This document shows positions 17,373 through 26,159 of a stretch of 64,000 nt of DNA, one piece after another. The stretch is from CAYJDG01 sp964368875 (GTDB lineage Bacteria > Pseudomonadota > Alphaproteobacteria > Micavibrionales > Micavibrionaceae): the NCBI GenBank assembly GCA_964368875.1, contig CAYJDG010000001.1, positions 92,347 to 156,346 of the forward strand. Reading direction: 5' to 3'. Position 1 is the stretch's first letter. Every line of letters starts with the position of its first letter. Under the pieces are notes generated by a model, which was not told the origin of the DNA, made no database searches, and saw only the letters and a program-made list of their open reading frames with translations. Position numbers and translations under genes: made by a program.

Positions 17373-18170
17373 ATGCAGCTCAAATACGGCACCCCCTACC
17401 TGACGACCTATGATCTGGTCAAATCGCTGGCGGTGCTGCTGATGCTGCTGGATCATGTCGGCTATTTCTTCTATCCCGAAAATGACTGGTTCCGCGTCGC
17501 CGGACGCGGTGCGTTGCCGATCTGGGCGTTCCTGATCGGCTATGCGACGACCCGCGAACTGAGCAAAAGTCTGCTGGGATGGGCCGGGGTTTTGCTGGTG
17601 GTCAATGTCGTCACCGGCGGTCCGTTCCTGCCGCTCAATGTGCTCTTCTCATTTATCGCGATCCGGCTGATCATCGACCGTACCGCCCGCTTTGTTTTTG
17701 GCGGCTGGGAGGTGATGATCTATTCAGTCATTGCCATGTGCGTGTTTTTCGTGCCGACGACTTATGCCTCGGAATACGGCACAGGCGCCCTGATGATCGC
17801 CCTGTGCGGACTGATGATGCGGCACAGTGGGCAGTTGCCAGTTTCAAAACGTGCGCAAAACGGGTTCTTTATTTTCGTCGCCATTTTCCATGCGCTGACC
17901 CAGAATATCCTGTTCAGTTTCGGCATTCTTGAAAGCAAAGCCTCGGCCTTCCTGATCGGTGGTGTCATTGTGATGATGTATTTCTTCAAACCGCTTGAGC
18001 TGATCAAGGCAACCGAAAAGACCCCGCGTCCAATCACCGGAATGTTGCAGTTCGCGGGGCGGTATACGCTGGAGATCTATGCGATCCATATGATTATTTT
18101 CAAGCTAATTGCCGCGCAGTATCACCTTGAAGGCTACGGCTTCTTCGACTTTAAATTTCTCCCGCCTTAA
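17373..18170 (+). CDS. TraX family membrane protein (copy 2)
   Basis: 265 residues, similar to the preceding gene: YDLVKSLAVLLMLLDHVGYF, RVAGRGALPIWAFLIGYA and the closing YTLEIYAIHMIIFKL. The His-Asp of LLDHVG is kept in both copies. Probably a tandem duplication, old enough for strong divergence. The substrate is unknown. It ends against the convergent SpeE-like gene. Confidence 0.82.
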   Translation: MQLKYGTPYLTTYDLVKSLAVLLMLLDHVGYFFYPENDWFRVAGRGALPIWAFLIGYATTRELSKSLLGWAGVLLVVNVVTGGPFLPLNVLFSFIAIRLIIDRTARFVFGGWEVMIYSVIAMCVFFVPTTYASEYGTGALMIALCGLMMRHSGQLPVSKRAQNGFFIFVAIFHALTQNILFSFGILESKASAFLIGGVIVMMYFFKPLELIKATEKTPRPITGMLQFAGRYTLEIYAIHMIIFKLIAAQYHLEGYGFFDFKFLPP

Positions 18171-18181
18171 CTAAGGGCGGG
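18161..18181. terminator. GC-rich hairpin at convergent gene ends
   Basis: CCCGCC (18161-18166) pairs with GGCGGG (18176-18181) across the abutting stops of the TraX copy 2 and SpeE-like genes. No T-run on either strand, so termination would be weak or Rho-assisted. Confidence 0.45.
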
Positions 18182-19613
18182 ATTGAGGTTTATCCAGAAA
18201 CACTGAATTTTTATCCTGCGTATAGATCGGGCGCGTCTGTTCGTCTGCGGGATCGCCTTTGCGATAGAGATACAGCGCATTGGTGCGAGAATTCAGATCG
18301 CGGTCCCACGCATTGACCGGGCCGACCAATTGGCGCGTCAGGTGTGGGAAAACAGCGTGCAGAGTATTGTCGAGATTTCGGCTGAGCGGATCGATAAAGG
18401 CCGGGGTGACGATGAAGTTGATCACGATCATGCCATCGGGCTTGATGTGGTCTTTCAGGGATTGGAAGAATTCGCGCGTCACGAGATCCTCGGGCAGGGT
18501 GATGTCGCCATTAAACACATCGAGGAAAATCAAATCATAGTCGTGAGAGTTACCCAGCAGGTGGCCTTGAATGGCGACCGGGACGAAAGTTTTATTTTTG
18601 CCAAGTGGGACTTTGAGAAATTCGCGCACCGCAACTTTTTCCAGCGCAGGATCAATATCGACATAGGTGTAAATATTACGCTCATCATAAAGGCCAAAGC
18701 TAAAGCCGCCAGCGCCGATGACGAGAATATCCTTGGGCGGTAGCGCCTTGTCCTGCAGCGGGGTAATGGTCATGGCTTCGGCGGCTTCGATATAGGGATG
18801 CCGCTTGCCGTTGGCGTAGAGAGCCGATGAATCCGTATTGTTCTGCAGGAAATGAACCGAGCCATCGTCATGCGTGGTCACGGCGATGGTGTTGTATTGG
18901 TTTGTCGAGACGATGCCGAGGCTGCGCAGGGCGGCATCGGAGTTCAGCAGCAGACTGAGTGCGACCAGCAGGCTCAGAATGACTCCCGCTTTCCTTTTCC
19001 GTGAGCCGCCCAGCAGCACCGCGCAGAGCGCGAGTAAAGCGAGCATGATGGTGACCGTATGATTGACACCCAAGACGCTCATCAGCACGAGGGTGGTCAG
19101 GGTGGCACCGAGGAAAGAGCCGAGCGTCGAGATCGCCAGCATGCGCCCGGTGAGCTGCGAGAGGCGGTCTTTGGAAAAATAATTGCTGAGCAATGGTACA
19201 GTTTGGCCAAGTAGGTACACCGGTGTGACGAGAAAGGTGAGTGCGTAGAGCGCGACCAGAATCAGACGGTGGTAAATTCCTGCCCCGACCAGAGCGACGA
19301 AATAGAGCGCGATGGTCCAAGTCGAGAGGCCAAGAAGGAGAATCAGGCCCGCAATCCAGAGATTACGCAAAATACGGGTGCGCACGCTGCCCGTGCGAAG
19401 AAACTGCCCGCCCGCATGATAGCCAGCCGCAAGGGGCATTAAGACGGCGGCGATTATGATGGCGACCGTATCTGTGCCGCTGCCGACATAGGGCACAGTC
19501 TGGCGAATGGCCAGCAATTCAGCGGCCAATACGCAATAACCTTCGAGCAAAATCAGGGAGTAAAGCAGGGACGTAGGAGCGACTTTCATGAGTGGAGTGT
19601 AAATGATTTTCAT
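18171..19613 (-). CDS. membrane protein fused to a spermidine-synthase-like methyltransferase fold
   Basis: About 481 residues from ATG 19613 (ATG 19589 is also possible; the frame stays open upstream through the atp promoter). Residues 1-230 hold seven or so membrane helices; from about 300 a SpeE-like Rossmann domain follows: DILVIGAGGFSFGL, acidic YVDIDP, and YDLIFLDVFNG. Such fused proteins are common in Proteobacteria; aminopropyl transfer has been suggested for some but is unproven, and catalytic acid residues cannot be confirmed here. Confidence 0.75.
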   Translation of the reverse strand: MKIIYTPLMKVAPTSLLYSLILLEGYCVLAAELLAIRQTVPYVGSGTDTVAIIIAAVLMPLAAGYHAGGQFLRTGSVRTRILRNLWIAGLILLLGLSTWTIALYFVALVGAGIYHRLILVALYALTFLVTPVYLLGQTVPLLSNYFSKDRLSQLTGRMLAISTLGSFLGATLTTLVLMSVLGVNHTVTIMLALLALCAVLLGGSRKRKAGVILSLLVALSLLLNSDAALRSLGIVSTNQYNTIAVTTHDDGSVHFLQNNTDSSALYANGKRHPYIEAAEAMTITPLQDKALPPKDILVIGAGGFSFGLYDERNIYTYVDIDPALEKVAVREFLKVPLGKNKTFVPVAIQGHLLGNSHDYDLIFLDVFNGDITLPEDLVTREFFQSLKDHIKPDGMIVINFIVTPAFIDPLSRNLDNTLHAVFPHLTRQLVGPVNAWDRDLNSRTNALYLYRKGDPADEQTRPIYTQDKNSVFLDKPQSRP

Positions 19614-19698
19614 AGGCAGGGTGAGGGGGTACGAAAAACACACAAAAAAGCCTTTAAAAACAGGGGTTTTTTTCCTGTAAAAAACTCCCCGGAATCGC

Positions 19699-19727
19699 TT
19701 GCGGTCCGGGTTTTCGTGTGCTACCAA
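19699..19727 (+). promoter_or_regulatory. candidate promoter of the atp operon
   Basis: TTGCGG (19699-19704), a 17-base spacer with a T-run, then TGC-TACCAA (-10 at 19722). The same GCTTGCGG...GTGCTA pattern precedes the bactofilin gene (57555). It lies about 50 bases ahead of the atpH start. Confidence 0.4.
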
Positions 19728-19774
19728 GCGCCATCTGAAAGTACCTAAAAGGTTAACCGGAAAGGGCCCAAGCA

Positions 19775-20392
19775 GTGGCAAAAACATCCACGGCCGCAAA
19801 CGTTATAGCTAACCGCTATGCGACCGCGCTGATTGAAACAGCCGACCAGGCTAAGGTCCTTGATTCCGTTGAAAAAGATATGGCCGCATTGTCGACAATG
19901 CTGGCGCAGTCGGAAGATCTCTCCAATCTTATTGCCAGCCCAGTTTTCAGCCGTGAGCAGCAGCAGGGCGCCGTTGCCGCACTTGGCACTCAGGCCGGGT
20001 TCAACCGCCTGACTCTGAACTTCCTTGGTGTCCTGACCCAGAATCGCCGCCTTTATTCTCTGAATGCCATTATCAAGGCCTTCCGTGCCGAGCTGTCCAA
20101 ACGCCGCGGTGAAGTCACCGCCGTCGTTCGTTCGGCCTTCCCGCTCACGCCTGATCAAGAAGTCGCACTGCGCAATTCGCTGACCCGTTCGGTTGGTGCC
20201 AATGTGCAGCTTGATGTCAGCCTTGACCGTGAACTGCTCGGCGGCATGATCGTTACCGTCGGCTCACGCATGATCGATGACTCGGTCAAAGGTAAGCTTG
20301 CCCGCCTGAAGCAGGCGATGCAGTCCACCAGCAATACTCAATCCCTTGCCAATCAAAACACTCCACCCAATTCCCAAAAAGAGGTCGTATAA
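19775..20392 (+). CDS. atpH: ATP synthase F1 subunit delta
   Basis: 205 residues from a GTG codon with GGAAAGGG upstream. OSCP/delta motifs: ANRYATALIETA near the start and, near the end, the conserved block SLDRELLGGMIVTVGSRMIDDSVKGKL. A C-terminal Ser/Asn/Gln-rich extension of about 20 residues follows. The subunit links F1 to the peripheral stalk. First gene of the F1 operon; the F0 genes are not in the window, as usual in alphaproteobacteria. Confidence 0.95.
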   Translation: MAKTSTAANVIANRYATALIETADQAKVLDSVEKDMAALSTMLAQSEDLSNLIASPVFSREQQQGAVAALGTQAGFNRLTLNFLGVLTQNRRLYSLNAIIKAFRAELSKRRGEVTAVVRSAFPLTPDQEVALRNSLTRSVGANVQLDVSLDRELLGGMIVTVGSRMIDDSVKGKLARLKQAMQSTSNTQSLANQNTPPNSQKEVV

Positions 20393-20395
20393 ATC

Positions 20396-21940
20396 ATGGA
20401 AATCCGTGCAGCAGAAATCTCCGACATCCTGAAAAAGCAGATTGCTGATTTCGGCAATCAGGCCAGCGTCGCTGAAGTCGGTCAGGTTCTCTCCGTCGGT
20501 GACGGCGTGGCCCGTATCTACGGTCTCGACCAGTGCCGCGCAGGCGAGATGGTTGAATTCCCGGGCGGCATCAAAGGAATGGCGCTGAACCTCGAAACCG
20601 ACAACGTCGGTGTGGTTATTTTCGGTGACGACCGCTCGATCAAAGAAGGCGATATCGTTAAACGTACCGGTGAGATCGTTCAGGTGCCAGTAGGCCGTGA
20701 ACTGCTCGGCCGCGTTGTCGATGCACTCGGCAACCCAATCGATGGCAAAGGTCCGCTGAAGGCAACCAAGTTCTCGCGCGTTGAAGTTAAAGCGCCAGGT
20801 ATTATTCCGCGTAAATCGGTGCATGAGCCGATGCAGACCGGCCTCAAGGCGATTGACGCCTTGGTTCCGGTTGGCCGTGGCCAGCGTGAGCTGATCATCG
20901 GTGACCGTCAGACCGGCAAGACCGCCGTTGCGATGGACGCTATCATCAACCAGAAATACGTGAACAAATCCCCGAACGCGAAAGAGCACATGTATTGTGT
21001 TTATGTTGCGATCGGCCAGAAGCGTTCGACCGTTGTCAAACTCGTCAAAGAACTCGAAGAAGCCGGCGCGCTGGAATATTCGATCATCGTTGCCGCAACC
21101 GCGTCGGACCCAGCTCCTATGCAGTTCCTCGCACCTTACACCGGTGCCGCGATGGGCGAATTCTTCCGCGACAACGGCCAGCACTCGCTGATCATTTATG
21201 ATGATCTGTCCAAACAAGCCGTCGCCTACCGTCAGATGTCCCTGCTGCTGCGCCGTCCACCGGGCCGCGAAGCGTATCCGGGCGACGTGTTCTACATTCA
21301 CTCGCGTCTGCTTGAGCGCGCTGCCAAACTGAACGACGATCTCGGTGCAGGTTCGATGACCGCGCTGCCGATCATCGAAACACAGGCCGGTGACGTGTCC
21401 GCTTATATTCCGACGAACGTGATTTCGATCACTGACGGTCAGATCTTCCTTGAAACCGGCCTCTTCTATAAAGGCATCCGCCCGGCGATTAACGTCGGTC
21501 TGTCGGTATCACGCGTTGGGTCTGCGGCGCAGATCAAAGCGATGAAACAGGTTGCCGGTAAGATCAAACTTGAACTCGCCCAGTACCGCGAGATGGAAGC
21601 GTTCGCTCAGTTCGCGTCCGACCTCGATGCTTCGACCCAAAAACTTCTGGCCCGTGGCGCACGCCTGACCCAGCTGCTGAAACAGCCGCAATACTCGCCG
21701 CTGACCATCGAAGAGCAGGTCGTCGTGATTTACGCCGGTACCCGTGGTTTCCTCGATACCGTTGCCGTGGGCAAGGTCAGCGACTACGAAGCCAAGATGC
21801 TCGCAGAACTGCGTGGCCGCGGCGCGTCGATGCTTGAGACATTGAAATCCAAAAAGGCGCTTGATGATGCTCTGGAGACAGAACTCAACACGTTCCTCAA
21901 GGATTTCACCACCAGCTTTACCGGACAAATGGCTGCCTAA
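20396..21940 (+). CDS. atpA: ATP synthase F1 subunit alpha
   Basis: 514 residues. Walker A GDRQTGKTA, the signature PAINVGLSVSRVGSAAQ, and the regulatory VISITDGQIFLE block. It forms the non-catalytic nucleotide sites of F1. Three bases after atpH. Confidence 0.98.
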   Translation: MEIRAAEISDILKKQIADFGNQASVAEVGQVLSVGDGVARIYGLDQCRAGEMVEFPGGIKGMALNLETDNVGVVIFGDDRSIKEGDIVKRTGEIVQVPVGRELLGRVVDALGNPIDGKGPLKATKFSRVEVKAPGIIPRKSVHEPMQTGLKAIDALVPVGRGQRELIIGDRQTGKTAVAMDAIINQKYVNKSPNAKEHMYCVYVAIGQKRSTVVKLVKELEEAGALEYSIIVAATASDPAPMQFLAPYTGAAMGEFFRDNGQHSLIIYDDLSKQAVAYRQMSLLLRRPPGREAYPGDVFYIHSRLLERAAKLNDDLGAGSMTALPIIETQAGDVSAYIPTNVISITDGQIFLETGLFYKGIRPAINVGLSVSRVGSAAQIKAMKQVAGKIKLELAQYREMEAFAQFASDLDASTQKLLARGARLTQLLKQPQYSPLTIEEQVVVIYAGTRGFLDTVAVGKVSDYEAKMLAELRGRGASMLETLKSKKALDDALETELNTFLKDFTTSFTGQMAA

Positions 21941-21959
21941 GAAAAGAAACGGTCAGTAG

Positions 21960-22865
21960 ATGCCTAGCTTAAAAGACTACCGCAACCGCATTGCGTCGGT
22001 TAAGTCGACACGGAAGATCACCTCCGCCATGAAAATGGTGGCGGCTTCCAAGCTCAAGCGTGCTCAGGAACAGGCGCAGGCCTCACAACCTTACGCGCAA
22101 GCGATGTCCGAAATGCTCTCGCGTGTTGCGGCGAGCGTGCAGGGCGGGTCGGGTCCCAAGCTTCTGGTCGGCACTGGCGCAGAGCAAAAGCATTTGTTCG
22201 TTGTCGTGACTTCAGATCGTGGTCTGGCAGGGGGCTTTAACGCCAACCTGATCCGTTTCGCGCGCACTGAAATCCGCCGTCTGATCAAAGAAGGCAAGGA
22301 CGTGAAAGTCCTAACCATCGGTCGCAAATCACGCGACAGCCTGAAGCGCGATTACGCTGCCAACATCATCGAGAGCTTCACTGGTCTTGGTGGCAAAGAC
22401 AAACTGAAATTCTCGGATGCATCTGCAATTTCCGATGTCATCATGCGCGAATTTACAGCTGGAAACTTCGACGTTTGTACGCTCGTCTATAACCAGTTCC
22501 TGTCAGTTCTGACGCAGCAGCCAAAAGCGCATCAGCTGATTCCATTTACACTGGCGACTTCGCCATCCGCTAACGAAAACGCTAAAATCGCTGAGCCGAC
22601 GAAAGTTTCGGCTCCGTATTCTTTCGAGCCTGAAGAAGATGTCATCCTCGCGCAATTGCTGCCGAAAAACCTGAGCGTACAGATTTTCCGTGCGCTGCTT
22701 GATTCCGCGGCCGGTGAGCACGCCGCGCGTATGACCGCGATGGATGCCGCGACCCGCAACGCTGGCGACATGATCAAGAACCTTTCGCTGCAATACAACC
22801 GCGCGCGTCAGGCTTTCATTACCAAAGAGCTGATCGAGATTATTTCGGGAGCCGAAGCGGTCTAG
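21960..22865 (+). CDS. atpG: ATP synthase F1 subunit gamma
   Basis: 301 residues. N-terminal helix RNRIASVKSTRKITSAMKMV and the C-terminal helix MDAATRNAGDMIKNLSLQYN that form the rotor shaft, with the middle Rossmann-like domain (SDRGLAGGFNANL). Nineteen bases after atpA. Confidence 0.97.
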   Translation: MPSLKDYRNRIASVKSTRKITSAMKMVAASKLKRAQEQAQASQPYAQAMSEMLSRVAASVQGGSGPKLLVGTGAEQKHLFVVVTSDRGLAGGFNANLIRFARTEIRRLIKEGKDVKVLTIGRKSRDSLKRDYAANIIESFTGLGGKDKLKFSDASAISDVIMREFTAGNFDVCTLVYNQFLSVLTQQPKAHQLIPFTLATSPSANENAKIAEPTKVSAPYSFEPEEDVILAQLLPKNLSVQIFRALLDSAAGEHAARMTAMDAATRNAGDMIKNLSLQYNRARQAFITKELIEIISGAEAV

Positions 22866-22867
22866 GA

Positions 22868-23620
22868 ATGAAAAAGTATTTTGTCTCAACGATGCTCTGC
22901 CTTCTGGCTGTTTACGGCGCGGTTAGTTATGCGTCCGCCGAAGTGCCAGCGGGCAAGCTCAGCGAGATTACTTTTAAAGATTCTGATTGGGACCCGGTTT
23001 ATCTGATCACCCGTGAGAAGCAGCCGATTTATCTCAAACAACTCGACTTCCAACTGCCGCCGTTCCCGGCCAATGACAGCGCCGAGACCCGGGCTGAGCT
23101 CGATACTTTGCTGGATATGCAAAAAAATCAGCGCACACCGGAAACTGTCGCGCAGATCAAAAAAGAAAATAAGGGTGCTCCGGTGTATGCGTTTGCGCAG
23201 GCTGGACTGCTTGATCTCGAAACCCATCCTAAGACCGTCGCCCTGCTGGGTGCGATCGATCGTGACATCATTTTTTATCTGATGCGCGAAAAGACTAAAT
23301 ATCACCGCGCGCGCCCGACCATGCTGGAGCCTGCGCTGATCCCGGTCGTTCCGGTCCCAGGTCACCCGGCTTATCCATCAGCCCACTCCGCTGAAACATA
23401 TGCTGCTGCTTATGCGCTGGCTGCGTTTGATCCAGCGCGGGAAAAAGAATACGTCAAGCTTGCTGGTGAGATTGCCGTGCGCCGCGAAATCGGTGGCCTG
23501 CATTATCCAAGCGACACCACATCAGGAGCCGATCTCGCACAGGCTTTTTACAAAGAGTTCATCAAGGTTCCGGAAGCACAGAAATTGCTGACCGAAGCTC
23601 AACAAGAATACAAGCACTAA
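22868..23620 (+). CDS. PAP2-family (class A-like) acid phosphatase, exported, inside the atp operon
   Basis: 250 residues with a signal peptide (cut after YASA, about 24). PAP2 signature blocks are complete: KTKYHRARP (KxxxxxxRP type), YPSAHS (PSxH), and RREIGGLHYPSD (SRxxxxxHxxxD type, with Arg and catalytic His). It likely cleaves phosphate monoesters in the periplasm. The gene starts 2 bases after atpG and ends 28 bases before atpD, so it must be transcribed with the ATP synthase genes; this position is unusual. A second PAP2 protein lies at 48563-49273. Confidence 0.88.
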   Translation: MKKYFVSTMLCLLAVYGAVSYASAEVPAGKLSEITFKDSDWDPVYLITREKQPIYLKQLDFQLPPFPANDSAETRAELDTLLDMQKNQRTPETVAQIKKENKGAPVYAFAQAGLLDLETHPKTVALLGAIDRDIIFYLMREKTKYHRARPTMLEPALIPVVPVPGHPAYPSAHSAETYAAAYALAAFDPAREKEYVKLAGEIAVRREIGGLHYPSDTTSGADLAQAFYKEFIKVPEAQKLLTEAQQEYKH

Positions 23621-23648
23621 CCAGAGTTAAGAGAAGAAGGTAGAAATC

Positions 23649-25076
23649 ATGGCAAATAAATCAGGTATGATCGTTCAGGTTCTCGGCGCCGTTATCGACG
23701 TCCAGTTTCCAGACGGCAACGTTCCAGCAATTCTCAACGCGCTGACGACAAAGAACGAGGGCAAAGAACTCGTCCTTGAAGTCGCCCAGCACCTTGGCGA
23801 AAACATCGTCCGCTGTATCGCGATGGACTCGACCGACGGTCTGGTTCGTGGTGCTCCTGTTGAAGACACCGGTGACGCGATCCTCGTCCCGGTTGGCCCT
23901 GAAGTTCTTGGCCGTATCATCGACGTCATCGGCAACCCGATCGACGAGCGCGGCCCGGTCACGACCAAGTCCAAAGCCCCGATCCACCGTTCTGCCCCGG
24001 CCTTCGCCGATCAGGCAACTGAAACGGAACAGCTGATCACCGGGATTAAAGTTATCGATCTGCTCTGCCCTTACGCCAAAGGCGGTAAAATCGGTCTGTT
24101 CGGTGGTGCCGGTGTCGGTAAGACCGTTACCATTCAGGAACTCATCAACAACATCGCCAAAGGTCACGGCGGTGTGTCGGTATTCGCCGGTGTCGGCGAG
24201 CGGACCCGTGAAGGGAACGATCTGTACCACGAAATGATCGACGCAGGCGTTATCGTTCCAGGCGATGCGGCCAAATCAAAATGCGCCCTGATCTACGGAC
24301 AAATGAACGAGCCACCGGGTGCCCGTGCCCGTGTCGCGCTGACCGGTCTGACCATGGCGGAATATTTCCGTGATGAGCAAGGCCAGGACGTTCTGTTCTT
24401 CATGGATAACGTGTTCCGCTTTACCCAAGCCGGTGCCGAAGTGTCCGCTCTCCTTGGTCGTATCCCGTCTGCTGTGGGTTACCAGCCAACGCTCGCGACC
24501 GATATGGGCGCGCTGCAGGAACGCATTACCTCGACCAACAAAGGTTCGATCACTTCGGTTCAGGCCGTTTACGTTCCTGCCGATGACTTGACCGACCCTG
24601 CCCCTGCAACCACTTTCGCCCACCTTGATGCGACGACCGTTCTGTCCCGTCAGATCGCCGAACTGGGAATTTATCCAGCCGTTGATCCGCTCGACTCGAC
24701 TTCCCGTATTCTCGATCCCCGGGTTGTTGGTGAAGAGCACTACAAGTGCGCTACAGACGTTCAGAAAACTCTGCAAACTTACAAAGCCCTGCAGGACATC
24801 ATCGCCATTCTCGGCATGGACGAACTCTCGGAAGAAGACAAACTGGTCGTGTCCCGCGCACGGAAAATCCAGCGTTTCCTCTCCCAGCCGTTCCACGTTG
24901 CCGAAGTGTTCACCGGTACGCCGGGCGTGTTCGCGTCGCTCGCAGAAACCATCAAAGGTTTCCGCATGATCGTCGACGGCGAACTCGACCACCTGCCGGA
25001 AAGCGCGTTCTACATGGTCGGTAATATCGATCAGGCGATCGAGAAGGCCAAGAAAATGGCTGCTGAGGCTGCATAA
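23649..25076 (+). CDS. atpD: ATP synthase F1 subunit beta (catalytic)
   Basis: 475 residues. Walker A GGAGVGKTV, catalytic Glu in GERTREGND, Walker B-type LFFMDNVFRFTQAG (FFMDNV in place of the more usual FIDNI), and PAVDPLDSTSR. AAGAAGG upstream of ATG 23649. It follows the phosphatase gene and its stop shares one base with the next start. Confidence 0.98.
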   Translation: MANKSGMIVQVLGAVIDVQFPDGNVPAILNALTTKNEGKELVLEVAQHLGENIVRCIAMDSTDGLVRGAPVEDTGDAILVPVGPEVLGRIIDVIGNPIDERGPVTTKSKAPIHRSAPAFADQATETEQLITGIKVIDLLCPYAKGGKIGLFGGAGVGKTVTIQELINNIAKGHGGVSVFAGVGERTREGNDLYHEMIDAGVIVPGDAAKSKCALIYGQMNEPPGARARVALTGLTMAEYFRDEQGQDVLFFMDNVFRFTQAGAEVSALLGRIPSAVGYQPTLATDMGALQERITSTNKGSITSVQAVYVPADDLTDPAPATTFAHLDATTVLSRQIAELGIYPAVDPLDSTSRILDPRVVGEEHYKCATDVQKTLQTYKALQDIIAILGMDELSEEDKLVVSRARKIQRFLSQPFHVAEVFTGTPGVFASLAETIKGFRMIVDGELDHLPESAFYMVGNIDQAIEKAKKMAAEAA

Positions 25077-25276
25077 TGAAAACTCCACTGCAATGTCTGG
25101 CCAGAGGATGGGCGAAGGTTTCAGAAACCCTGCAAACGGGTCAGGACAATCGCAGGCGTTTTTATGAATCTCTGACACCTGAACAGGACCGGGCCTATCA
25201 GCAATGGTTGTCCGATCAAGTTCAGGCCCGCGCTTCATTGCCGCTGTCGAATTATTTGAACAGCAGCGTTAAGTAG
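25076..25276 (+). CDS. small protein, unknown, in the atp operon
   Basis: 66 residues, starting in the atpD stop codon (TAATG), which implies coupled translation. It is charged, with predicted helix and the stretch LTPEQDRAYQQWLSDQV; no signal peptide and no Cys after residue 7. No family recognised. Its position suggests either a role with F1 or a neutral passenger. Confidence 0.55.
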   Translation: MKTPLQCLARGWAKVSETLQTGQDNRRRFYESLTPEQDRAYQQWLSDQVQARASLPLSNYLNSSVK

Positions 25277-25287
25277 CGAGGACAAAA

Positions 25288-25629
25288 ATGTCATCTGCAA
25301 AGAGCAAGAAAAAGCTATATGCCGTTATTCTTGCCTTTGTAGTTTTCAGCGGTGTGGCCTTAGCTGCCACCAACGACACCGTGCAGGTCAAAGCCAAATT
25401 CGGCAAAGAGTGCAAGGTGACTGATCGCTGTGATGATATTATGTTTGTTGATTGCGGTGCTGCCCATGATGGACCTGCGTACTATGTCGGTCCCGGTCTT
25501 GAGGTACTTGAGAAAAGTGGCGGCTATTGCATGATGGGTAACTGTAAGGTGCCACGTGCGTGGCTTGAATGTAAGAAGATTGATACGACTGAAAAAGATA
25601 CGTCCCCTGTTGAGGAAAACGCAAAATGA
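25288..25629 (+). CDS. small exported Cys-rich protein, unknown, in the atp operon
   Basis: 113 residues. N-terminal basic patch SSAKSKKK, one hydrophobic segment ending in VALA (signal peptide or anchor), then a domain with six Cys (ECKV, DRC, VDC, GYC, GNC, LEC) that could form three disulfides. It ends with an acidic tail. The stop overlaps the atpC start by 4 bases. Ahead of ATG 25288 is GCGAGGAC. No known family. Confidence 0.55.
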   Translation: MSSAKSKKKLYAVILAFVVFSGVALAATNDTVQVKAKFGKECKVTDRCDDIMFVDCGAAHDGPAYYVGPGLEVLEKSGGYCMMGNCKVPRAWLECKKIDTTEKDTSPVEENAK

Positions 25630-26042
25630 CTGTACCCGCCGAGAAATTTAACTTTGAACTCGTCTCTCCCGACCGGAAAGTGATTTCCGAAGCGGCGTGG
25701 CAGGTAACGATCCCTGGTCAAGAAGGCGATGTCGGTGTCCGCGCCGGTCACATGGCGCTGGTCATGACGGTTCGCCCGGGTGTGGTCGAAGTCATTCGTG
25801 AACGCGGCGGCGCAGTCGAGAAACTTTTCATCGCAGGCGGTTTTGCGGATATTGCGCAAGCGCATTGCACGCTGCTGGCTGAAGAGGCCATTCCGCTTGA
25901 AGCCATTAAGGCAGACAAATTAGAGCAGGATCTGAAAAACCTTGAGGACGATCTTGCTATGGCCGAAACCGATGCCGATAAAATGCGCATCGAGAATCGT
26001 CAGGTACTGCTGAAGTCGATGCTCAAGGCCATTCAGGCCTAA
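25626..26042 (+). CDS. atpC: ATP synthase F1 subunit epsilon
   Basis: 138 residues. N-terminal beta-sandwich with FELVSPDRKV, VTIPGQEGDVGVRAGHMALV and GGFADI, and a C-terminal helical hairpin. It couples the rotor and can inhibit ATP hydrolysis. Last gene of the operon, followed by an intrinsic terminator. Confidence 0.95.
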   Translation: MTVPAEKFNFELVSPDRKVISEAAWQVTIPGQEGDVGVRAGHMALVMTVRPGVVEVIRERGGAVEKLFIAGGFADIAQAHCTLLAEEAIPLEAIKADKLEQDLKNLEDDLAMAETDADKMRIENRQVLLKSMLKAIQA

Positions 26043-26060
26043 TCCATTGAAGTTTCACAA

Positions 26061-26088
26061 AAAGCCCGGTTTTAGCCGGGCTTTTTTT
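26061..26088 (+). terminator. intrinsic terminator of the atp operon
   Basis: AGCCCGG (26063-26069) pairs with CCGGGCT (26076-26082) around a 6-base loop, followed by seven T. Confidence 0.93.
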
Positions 26089-26100
26089 ATCTCTGTGGGC

Positions 26101-26136
26101 TATATATGTTGACATAATGAACATATATAATAAAAA
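26101..26136 (+). promoter_or_regulatory. candidate promoter with a perfect 10-bp inverted repeat
   Basis: TATATATGTT (26101-26110) and AACATATATA (26120-26129) form a perfect inverted repeat with a 9-base centre. A TTGACA (26109-26114) lies in its middle and a TAAAAA -10 candidate follows at 26131. The arrangement would let a dimeric regulator cover the -35 box of the following gene. Confidence 0.45.
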
Positions 26137-26159
26137 TATGCTCTTAAAGGGTGAATGCG

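Noticed and set aside
20264..21301. Long antisense frame inside atpA
   Set aside because: Shadow of a highly biased, conserved gene on the other strand.
24276..25238. Long antisense frame inside atpD
   Set aside because: Same reason; no ribosome site and composition follows the sense gene.
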